Below are positions 1 through 5,125 of a DNA stretch of 5,125 nucleotides, piece by piece. Both the position numbers and the translations under genes were made by a program. Numbering within the stretch: the stretch's first letter is position 1; every line of letters begins with the position of its first letter. Origin of the DNA: Bacteroidota bacterium (lineage in GTDB: Bacteria > Bacteroidota > Bacteroidia > Chitinophagales > Chitinophagaceae); the NCBI GenBank assembly GCA_023436685.1, contig JAEZIL010000014.1, positions 1 to 5,125 of the forward strand, written 5' to 3'. The notes under the pieces are model-generated. The model saw nothing but the letters and a program-made list of their open reading frames with translations. It was not told where the DNA came from and did no database searches.

Positions 1-530
1 ATGATATCCGCACCAAAGCGATTCCAACCGATCATCCTGCATTTGAAGCCGCTGAAAAAGAAGTGCGCGATAGGATAAACAAACTAATGAGCATTAAAGG
101 CACAGAAAGTGTTGAGAGCTTCCACAAACGCCTGGGTAAGATAATGTGGGACAAATGTGGTATGGCACGTAACGAGCAGGGCTTGAAAGAAGCTATCACA
201 GAGATACAAACATTGCGCAAAGAATTTTGGAGAAATGTGCGTATACCCGGCGATATTGAAGAGTTTAATCCTGAATTGGATAAGGCAGGACGGGTTGCTG
301 ACTTTCTTGAGCTTGGTGAACTAATGTGTATAGATGCCCTGAACCGCAATGAAAGCTGTGGTGGCCACTTCCGCGAAGAATACCAAACAGAAGAAGGTGA
401 GGCAATGCGCCAGGATGATAACTATATGTATGTATCGGCATGGGAATACAAAGGTGAGAGCCGGTTTGAACTACATAAGGAAGACTTGGTTTACGAAGTA
501 GTTCACCCAACACAACGTTCGTACAAATAA
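1..530 (+). CDS. sdhA: Succinate dehydrogenase/fumarate reductase flavoprotein subunit, C-terminal part (5' truncated by window)
   Basis: The reading frame is open from the window edge (first full codon at base 3, [12 protein letters not shown]...) to the TAA at 528-530, giving 175 residues. A GTG at base 63 lies inside this frame and is not a real start. The sequence is the C-terminal helical domain of the SdhA/FrdA flavoprotein (family Succ_DH_flav_C). Recognisable stretches are [19 protein letters not shown], the [19 protein letters not shown] segment, YVSAWEYKG and the terminal TQRSYK, all familiar from Bacteroidota SdhA. The full protein, usually about 600 to 650 residues, carries covalent FAD and oxidises succinate to fumarate on the cytoplasmic face of the inner membrane. 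The FAD-binding and active-site regions are upstream of the window. It is followed 51 bases later by sdhB, the usual sdhC-sdhA-sdhB order. Choice between dehydrogenase and fumarate reductase cannot be made from this fragment. Confidence 0.95.
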   Translation, partial: DIRTKAIPTDHPAFEAAEKEVRDRINKLMSIKGTESVESFHKRLGKIMWDKCGMARNEQGLKEAITEIQTLRKEFWRNVRIPGDIEEFNPELDKAGRVADFLELGELMCIDALNRNESCGGHFREEYQTEEGEAMRQDDNYMYVSAWEYKGESRFELHKEDLVYEVVHPTQRSYK

Positions 531-581
531 TAATTAATTTAAGTTGCCATCGGCATCTTCATAAAATAGAAAAACAATAGT

Positions 582-1358
582 ATGGAGCATTATCATATGA
601 ATCTCACCCTTAAGGTGTGGAAGCAGAAGAATAAAGATGCAAAGGGCCATTTTGAAACTTATCAGGTAAAGAACATTTCTTCTGAAATGTCTTTCCTTGA
701 GATGTTTGACGTACTAAATGAACAACTAATAGCGGAGGGCAAAGAACCCATAGCGTTCGATCATGATTGCCGCGAGGGTATATGTGGTATGTGTAGTATG
801 TATATAAATGGCCGTGCACATGGGCCATGGCATCATACGACTACCTGCCAGTTGCACATGCGCGAATATAAAGACGGCGATACAATAGTTGTAGAACCAT
901 GGCGTGCTAATGCTTTCCCTGTAATTAAAGACCTGGTGGTTGACCGCGAAGCATTTGACCGTATCATACAGGCGGGTGGTTATATTTCGGTAAATACGGG
1001 TAACGCGGTAGATGCCAACGCAATACCAATAGATAAACACAATGCTGATGAGTCATTTGCATCGGCAGCATGTATTGGTTGCGGTGCTTGTGTGGCCGCA
1101 TGTCCAAATGCATCAGCTATGTTATTTGTATCGGCTAAAGTTTCTCACCTGGCTCTTTTGCCGCAAGGCGATCCTGAACGCCAGACACGTGCTGTAAATA
1201 TGGTACAGCAAATGGATAAAGAAGGCTTTGGTGCCTGTACCAATATCGGCGCCTGCGAAGCTGAATGTCCTAAAGGCATTTCGCTGGAAAATATTGCCCG
1301 TCTGAACCGTGAGTATCTGGGCGCTATGTTTGCCGGTGGTTCTCAAAATTCGATATAA
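582..1358 (+). CDS. sdhB: Succinate dehydrogenase/fumarate reductase iron-sulfur subunit
   Basis: A complete 258-residue protein that relays electrons from the FAD of SdhA to quinone through three iron-sulfur clusters. All ligands are visible. Cys63, 68, 71 and 89 (motif CREGICGMC plus TTTCQL) suit the plant-type [2Fe-2S] cluster. Cys164, 167 and 170 ([12 protein letters not shown]) with Cys229 suit the [4Fe-4S] cluster, and Cys174, 219 and 225 suit the [3Fe-4S] cluster; these assignments follow the E. coli SdhB pattern. The N-terminal ferredoxin fold spans about residues 6-115 and the C-terminal helical ferredoxin domain about 140-245. Length is normal for the family. The start is uncertain: ATG 582 is used here, but ATG 597 ([10 protein letters not shown]) has a GGAG 9 bases upstream and matches where many homologues begin. 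It follows sdhA by 51 bases without a terminator, and a strong terminator follows it, so it is the last gene of the operon. Confidence 0.97.
   Translation: MEHYHMNLTLKVWKQKNKDAKGHFETYQVKNISSEMSFLEMFDVLNEQLIAEGKEPIAFDHDCREGICGMCSMYINGRAHGPWHHTTTCQLHMREYKDGDTIVVEPWRANAFPVIKDLVVDREAFDRIIQAGGYISVNTGNAVDANAIPIDKHNADESFASAACIGCGACVAACPNASAMLFVSAKVSHLALLPQGDPERQTRAVNMVQQMDKEGFGACTNIGACEAECPKGISLENIARLNREYLGAMFAGGSQNSI
584..587 (+). promoter_or_regulatory. Possible Shine-Dalgarno GGAG for the alternative sdhB start at 597
   Basis: GGAG sits 9 bases before the ATG at 597 and overlaps the first codons counted from ATG 582. No comparable purine motif precedes ATG 582, where the upstream bases are AAAACAATAGT. 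This favours initiation at 597, but Bacteroidota often initiate without a Shine-Dalgarno, so the evidence is weak and both starts stay open. Confidence 0.35.
1301..1332 (+). promoter_or_regulatory. Candidate Bacteroidota-type promoter inside the 3' end of sdhB
   Basis: TATGTTTG at 1325-1332 matches the Bacteroidota -7 consensus TAnnTTTG exactly. TCTG at 1301-1304, 20 bases upstream, matches three of four bases of the -33 element TTTG. A transcript would start near 1337-1340 and could serve the downstream lnb unit, but it would have to pass the terminator hairpin at 1381-1413. The match lies in coding sequence (codons for AMFA), so chance is a serious alternative. Confidence 0.2.
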
Positions 1359-1380
1359 ACTTTCCAATGAGATAGATAAT

Positions 1381-1413
1381 GGCTGTTCGATAAGAGCAGC
1401 CTTTCTTATTTTT
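1381..1413 (+). terminator. Rho-independent terminator of the sdh operon
   Basis: GGCTGTTC (1381-1388) pairs with GAGCAGCC (1394-1401) as an 8-bp stem with one G-U wobble and a 5-base GATAA loop. The T-rich run TTTCTTATTTTT follows directly (1402-1413). It starts 22 bases after the sdhB stop codon, the expected place for the end of the sdh transcript. It ends only 7 bases before the start codon of the next gene. The complementary strand has no T-run after the stem, so it should work only in the + direction. Confidence 0.88.
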
Positions 1414-1420
1414 ACTAAAT

Positions 1421-2566
1421 ATGTTGAAACAACTCTTACTACTATGGGCAGTTTTCTTTTGTATGCTGTCAAATGCGCAAACATCCGATAGCAGCCATTT
1501 GCGTGTAAGCTTACTTACTTGTGGTACGGGGCCTGAAACCTGGGAGACTTTTGGACACACAGCAATACGTATAGTAGATAGCAACCGTGGTACCGATATG
1601 GCATATAACTACGGTACATTCTCTTTTAGCGATGACTTTGCCTTACAGTTTATGCGCGGTAAGTTGTTGTATTACCTTTCGTACTACCCGTATAGGCAAT
1701 TTGTAGAAGAGTACAGCAGTGTAGGCAGAAGCGTAGAAGAGCAGGAGTTGCTGTTAAGTGGTGAGAAAAAAATAGAGTTACAGGAATTTTTACATGAAAA
1801 TGCAAAGGAGGAGAATAGGTATTATAAATATGATTTCTTTTTTGATAACTGTGCAACGCGCATACGCGATGTGTTTCCTAATTCATTGGGCAAAGGCTTT
1901 GTATTTGGTAATACACCTGCAGCTACTCAGCGTATTACATTCCGGGAAATAATTAATCAATATTATGCACCGAAACATTGGGAACGCCTGGGTGTAAACA
2001 TTCTTTTAGGTAGCAGAATAGATAAGGTAATGAGCAATACTGACATGATGTTTCTGCCCGACTATTTGCGCGATGGTATTGCAAATGCAACATTTAATGG
2101 CAAACCTATAGCAGGCGAGGCTAAGCCTATTCTTCCTCAAAAGGTCGATATGTCTGTTGGTGTAAATGAGCCTTTTATTTTGATGTGTATTATTTGTTTA
2201 TTAACAATTGCCGGGCTCACGGTTAAGCCGTTGAAAGTTTTAGGTAGTGTTATGAGCTTTTTGTTACTAATAGTTACAGGCCTGTTAGGTGTATTAATAT
2301 TAATAATGTGGCTTGGAACCGACCACCAAGGGTGCCAAAATAACTTTAATGTACTATGGGCTTTGCCTACCAACCTGATAATAGCGCTGGCGCCAAAACG
2401 AAATAAAAGCCGTTATTCTATGATTGCTATACTACTAATATTTGTGGCTGTATTACTGCATATATTGAAGGTACAGGGTATGCAACTCTTAGAGCTATCG
2501 CCGTTATGGCTTGCTTTAATATTCATTTTTGGCACGATTTATAAACGCGATAAGCAAACTGCCTGA
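1421..2566 (+). CDS. lnb: Lnb-family protein (DUF4105), probable lipoprotein N-acyltransferase
   Basis: A 381-residue protein of the DUF4105 / Lnb N-terminal periplasmic domain family. In Bacteroides a member, Lnb, was shown to N-acylate lipoproteins, the step done by Lnt in Proteobacteria. Residues 1-20 look like a Sec signal peptide ending ...LSNAQ. The periplasmic domain (about 25-240) carries LLTCGTGPETWETFGHTAIR, with His46, and FFFDNCATRIRD, with Cys144. These are the likely catalytic pair by analogy with Cys/His papain-like folds. Five hydrophobic helices follow (about 251-268, 273-298, 308-325, 332-350, 356-374). Their loops obey the positive-inside rule: VKPLK, PKRNKSR and the tail YKRDK are cytoplasmic, while TDHQGCQNNFN, with His302, is periplasmic. 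Size and layout suit Lnb itself, but Bacteroidota carry DUF4105 paralogues, so the substrate is inferred. ATG 1421 is chosen because it gives the intact signal peptide. The stop overlaps the hydrolase start. Confidence 0.88.
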   Translation: MLKQLLLLWAVFFCMLSNAQTSDSSHLRVSLLTCGTGPETWETFGHTAIRIVDSNRGTDMAYNYGTFSFSDDFALQFMRGKLLYYLSYYPYRQFVEEYSSVGRSVEEQELLLSGEKKIELQEFLHENAKEENRYYKYDFFFDNCATRIRDVFPNSLGKGFVFGNTPAATQRITFREIINQYYAPKHWERLGVNILLGSRIDKVMSNTDMMFLPDYLRDGIANATFNGKPIAGEAKPILPQKVDMSVGVNEPFILMCIICLLTIAGLTVKPLKVLGSVMSFLLLIVTGLLGVLILIMWLGTDHQGCQNNFNVLWALPTNLIIALAPKRNKSRYSMIAILLIFVAVLLHILKVQGMQLLELSPLWLALIFIFGTIYKRDKQTA

Positions 2567-2568
2567 TG
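2564..2568 (+). other. TGATG stop-start overlap linking lnb and the hydrolase
   Basis: The TGA of the lnb gene (2564-2566) and the ATG of the hydrolase (2566-2568) share one base. No Shine-Dalgarno is visible in the preceding 20 bases. This arrangement normally means one transcript and re-initiation by the ribosome that finished the upstream gene, which keeps the two products in a set ratio. The coupling is inferred from the layout. Confidence 0.7.
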
Positions 2569-3381
2569 GAGGACATAAAAGAAATACATACGTCACAATT
2601 CCCCACGCTAACCTATCGGCTAATGGGTGATGGCCCTGCTCTTGTACTTATACATGGCTTTCCTGCAAGCAGCATTTTGTGGCAAATAATATGGCCGGCG
2701 TTAATGAAGCACTATACGCTTATTATACCCGATTTACCGGGCGCTGGTGGTAGTAGGTTTAGTGGAGAAGGTGTAAGCGTTGAGGATATGGCTGAAAGTG
2801 TAAATCAGATACTTATAGATTGCAAAATTGATAAAGCTGTAATAGCTAGCCATTCTATGGGGGGGTATACTGCACTGGCATTTGCAGATATGTATCCAGG
2901 TAAAGTGAAAGGGTTATCACTTGTGCACTCGTTTGCAGGGGCTGATACAGAAGAGAAAAAAGAGACACGTAGAAAAAGTATAGCCTTGATGCATAAAGAG
3001 AAGGGCAAGGAGGCCTTTATAAGGCAAATGATACCCAATCTGTTTTCAGACGAGTTTAAAACAAGGCATCCGGATGTATTAGAAAATGAAGCTGAAAAAG
3101 GTTTGCAACTTGAAGTTAAAGCCCTTATATCTTTTTACACTGCTATGATAAACAGGCCTGACCGTACCAAAGTATTGAAGGACGCGGGTTTTCCAGTGCA
3201 GTTTGTTATTGGCAAAGAAGATAAAGCTATACCTATAGATGTTGCTGCACAACAAAGTACCCTGTCTAACCGTACATTTGTAGAGGTCTACACTAATTGC
3301 GCCCACATGAGTATGCTGGAGAATCCGGAGCAATTAACACATGATCTCAAAGAATTTACGGAATTTTGTTACAGGCGCTAA
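2566..3381 (+). CDS. Alpha/beta fold hydrolase (cytoplasmic, substrate unknown)
   Basis: A 271-residue member of the alpha/beta hydrolase superfamily (Abhydrolase_1 / MhpC-like). The HGFPAS motif (residues 30-35) forms the oxyanion-hole region, and IIPDLPGAGGS (53-63) is the usual following strand and loop. The nucleophile is Ser97 in SHSMGG, the acid is probably Asp219 in IGKEDKAIP, and the base is His247 in NCAHMSMLENPE. A helical cap lies at about residues 125-195. There is no signal peptide or membrane helix, so it should be cytoplasmic. One oddity is that the first Gly of the usual GxSxG elbow is Ser95. The elbow is coded across a run of seven G (2859-2865). Its start overlaps the lnb stop, and the secreted-protein gene begins 16 bases after its stop. 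Serine esterase, lipase or lactonase activity is plausible, but the sequence does not reveal a substrate. A link to lipid turnover is only inferred from the neighbour. Confidence 0.93.
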   Translation: MEDIKEIHTSQFPTLTYRLMGDGPALVLIHGFPASSILWQIIWPALMKHYTLIIPDLPGAGGSRFSGEGVSVEDMAESVNQILIDCKIDKAVIASHSMGGYTALAFADMYPGKVKGLSLVHSFAGADTEEKKETRRKSIALMHKEKGKEAFIRQMIPNLFSDEFKTRHPDVLENEAEKGLQLEVKALISFYTAMINRPDRTKVLKDAGFPVQFVIGKEDKAIPIDVAAQQSTLSNRTFVEVYTNCAHMSMLENPEQLTHDLKEFTEFCYRR

Positions 3382-3397
3382 ATCATATAGTGGCATT

Positions 3398-5125
3398 ATG
3401 AACTTTTTCAGGCAATTAACTTATAAGGTTTCGCTGTTACTGTTTTTTTTATGCATTTCAATTGCAGCTTTTGCCTCGCATATAGTGGGGGGCGAATTAA
3501 CTTATAGGTGCATTGCTGCTAATACATATAGAGTACAGCTAGAGATTTATATCGATTGCCTTACAGGTGATACCAATGCGATACTTGCTGATTCGACAGC
3601 CTTTCTTGGAATATTTACCGGAGATGGTATCCTTGTACAACGACAAGGGATGGATAACCCTATGGAAGTTTGGGCTAATCCTATACAACCGCCTATACCA
3701 CCTGAAATTCCAAGCGAATGTGTAAATAACTTTCCAGATGTATGCCTGAGAAGGATCACATTTACTACAAATGTAGTATTGCCCCCAAGCCCCACTGGCT
3801 ACCGTATATTATACCAACGTTGCTGTAGGAACAGCACTGTGCAAAATTTACGTAATCCAGGCCGTACTGGTGCTACTTATTACTGCGATATTCCACCTGC
3901 TAACCTTGCTGCTTGTAATAATAGTGCGGTGTTTAAGCAATATCCACCACAGATCATCTGCGCCAATAATCCTTTAGTATATGATCATTCAGCTAACGAT
4001 GCAGATGGTGATTCTTTAAGCTATGAGTTTTGTCTGGCATATGCCGGCGGTACCGATGGTGATGCCAAGCCGCTCCCAATCGACCCAACCCTTATTCCGG
4101 TTAGTTATATAGTGGGTTATTCTGCTACTCGACCCATGCCCGGCAACCCACGTTTGCAGATTGACCCTAAAACCGGATTAATAACCGGCACACCTACATT
4201 ACAAGGTAGATATGTTGTAACGGTATGCTGTAATGAATGGCGCAATGGTGTAATTATTAATACTGTGAAGCGTGAATTCCAGTTTGTAGTAACAGATTGT
4301 TCCAGAAAAGTTGTAGCTAATATCCCTCAGTTCTCACCTGAGTTTAATACATACATAGTAGAGTGTGATGACTATACCGTTGACTTTGTAAATAACAGTA
4401 GCGGAGGCTTTACATACGATTGGAGCTTTGGCGACGGCGCTACATCAACCGATTTCCAGCCAAGTCATACCTATGCCGATACGGGGATATATACTGTTAA
4501 GCTTATTGTGAATAAAAACCAGGTGGGTTGTTCAGACAGTATATCCAGAATTGTAAAAGTATTTCCTACGTATAAGGCTGACTTTGAAACTACAGGATTA
4601 TTTTGTCCTAACACACCAATACAATTTAAAGACCTTTCTGTAGCTACTTATAACCCAATAGTAGAGTGGAATTGGAATTTTGGAGATGAAACCACATCAA
4701 ACGAACAAAATCCTACTCACATATATAATACCGGTAGTAACTATAAGGTAACTCTTGAGTCTGCAAGTATAAAAGGTTGTAGAGATACCGTAACAAAAGA
4801 TATTTCTGTAGATGCTTTTGCGCCATTTGCCGGCAACGATACTATTATTGTAAAAGGAGAGCGTATCCGCTTTAATGCATCAGGTGGCACTGAATATTCC
4901 TGGTTGCCAGCTGATGGACTATTATTTCCTAATAGTGCAAATCCTGAAGCCTATTATCCTGACACGGGCCATTACCGCTACAATGTTCATATAAAAAGCC
5001 CCGCAGGTTGTGAAGGTGATGACTCTATAGTAGTTTGGGTGGTAGAACAAGCATCCTTATTTGTACCATCAGCATTTTCACCTAATGGCGATGGCCTGAA
5101 CGATTTCCTAAAGCCGCTGGGTGTT
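3398..5125 (+). CDS. Large secreted PKD-domain protein with T9SS type B sorting domain (3' truncated by window)
   Basis: The frame opened by ATG 3398 stays open for 576 codons to the window end, so the gene continues outside. Residues 1-27 are a Sec signal peptide (hydrophobic core VSLLLFFLCISIAAFA, then SHIVGGELTYRC). The mature start belongs to a module common at the front of Bacteroidota T9SS surface proteins (about 28-190). It is Cys-rich, with a vicinal pair at 142-143. Residues 195-300 hold the acidic NDADGDSLSYEF, a possible calcium site, and a putative-Ig repeat (He_PIG-like, TGLITGTPTLQGRY) with a second pair at 277-278. Two PKD domains follow (about 316-388, DWSFGDGATS; 393-470, NWNFGDETTS), then an Ig-like module (476-549). 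FVPSAFSPNGDGLNDF (555-570) opens the CHU_C / type B sorting domain. Such domains usually run about 85 residues, so the stop probably lies some 200 bases beyond. The protein should be exported through T9SS and act at the surface or outside, perhaps in adhesion or gliding. The ligand is unknown. Confidence 0.92.
   Translation, partial: MNFFRQLTYKVSLLLFFLCISIAAFASHIVGGELTYRCIAANTYRVQLEIYIDCLTGDTNAILADSTAFLGIFTGDGILVQRQGMDNPMEVWANPIQPPIPPEIPSECVNNFPDVCLRRITFTTNVVLPPSPTGYRILYQRCCRNSTVQNLRNPGRTGATYYCDIPPANLAACNNSAVFKQYPPQIICANNPLVYDHSANDADGDSLSYEFCLAYAGGTDGDAKPLPIDPTLIPVSYIVGYSATRPMPGNPRLQIDPKTGLITGTPTLQGRYVVTVCCNEWRNGVIINTVKREFQFVVTDCSRKVVANIPQFSPEFNTYIVECDDYTVDFVNNSSGGFTYDWSFGDGATSTDFQPSHTYADTGIYTVKLIVNKNQVGCSDSISRIVKVFPTYKADFETTGLFCPNTPIQFKDLSVATYNPIVEWNWNFGDETTSNEQNPTHIYNTGSNYKVTLESASIKGCRDTVTKDISVDAFAPFAGNDTIIVKGERIRFNASGGTEYSWLPADGLLFPNSANPEAYYPDTGHYRYNVHIKSPAGCEGDDSIVVWVVEQASLFVPSAFSPNGDGLNDFLKPLGV

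Noticed and set aside
63..530. A separate 155-residue gene starting at GTG 63
   Set aside because: The frame is open upstream to the window edge and the upstream residues continue the SdhA C-terminal domain, so this is an internal codon of the truncated sdhA.
545..555. Small hairpin TGCC-ATC-GGCA in the sdhA-sdhB gap
   Set aside because: A 4-bp stem with a 3-base loop and no T-run is too weak for a terminator or a regulatory element.
1421..1480. The Lnb-like protein as a lipoprotein, because of a Cys in its signal peptide
   Set aside because: Cys14 (AVFFC) is in the middle of the hydrophobic core without a proper lipobox, and a better cleavage site after LSNAQ follows.
1122..1484. Antisense open frame of about 120 residues over the sdhB end and lnb start
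   Set aside because: It lies opposite two well-supported genes and the terminator, and shows no recognisable domain. The same applies to the other minus-strand frames in the window.
3365..3395. Promoter for the secreted-protein gene from TTTG at 3365-3368
   Set aside because: At the expected spacing only TAGTGGCA is found, which lacks the TTTG half of the -7 element.
1..5125. Mobile element, CRISPR array, tRNA/rRNA or defence system
   Set aside because: No transposase, integrase, direct-repeat array, cloverleaf or rRNA sequence was recognised. The window is accounted for by five chromosomal genes of ordinary Bacteroidota type.

Overview
The window comes from a bacterium of the phylum Bacteroidota. 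The evidence is a signature set of families: the Bacteroidota form of succinate dehydrogenase (flavoprotein ending in TQRSYK, iron-sulfur subunit with the CREGICGMC motif), a Lnb/DUF4105 membrane protein, and a secreted PKD-domain protein ending in a type IX secretion (T9SS) type B sorting domain. The AT-leaning sequence and the style of the secreted protein suggest Chitinophagales or a relative, but that finer placement is a guess. All genes lie on the + strand and are densely packed. There is no gene-free stretch longer than about 65 bases.

Left part (1-1413): the end of a succinate dehydrogenase operon. It holds the C-terminal part of sdhA, a 51-base gap, the complete sdhB, and a clear Rho-independent terminator. 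The membrane anchor gene sdhC is not visible and presumably lies upstream of sdhA. Together the subunits oxidise succinate to fumarate and pass electrons to quinone at the inner membrane.

Middle part (1421-3381): a tight two-gene unit. The first gene encodes a protein with a signal peptide, a periplasmic Cys/His domain and five C-terminal membrane helices. It belongs to the family in which the Bacteroides lipoprotein N-acyltransferase Lnb was identified. Its stop codon overlaps the start codon of a cytoplasmic alpha/beta hydrolase by one base. The terminator of the sdh operon ends only 7 bases before the lnb start codon, so how this unit is transcribed is an open question.

Right part (3398-5125): a large surface or secreted protein, cut by the window end. 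It has a signal peptide, a Cys-rich N-terminal module typical of Bacteroidota surface proteins, a putative-Ig repeat, two PKD domains, an Ig-like module and the start of the T9SS type B sorting domain. It begins 16 bases after the hydrolase with no terminator between them, so read-through from the lnb unit is possible.

No mobile element, CRISPR array, tRNA, rRNA or defence cassette was seen. The points most worth following up are the coupling of the Lnb-like protein to a hydrolase, the terminator abutting the lnb start, and the Ser-for-Gly change and G7 tract at the hydrolase nucleophile elbow.
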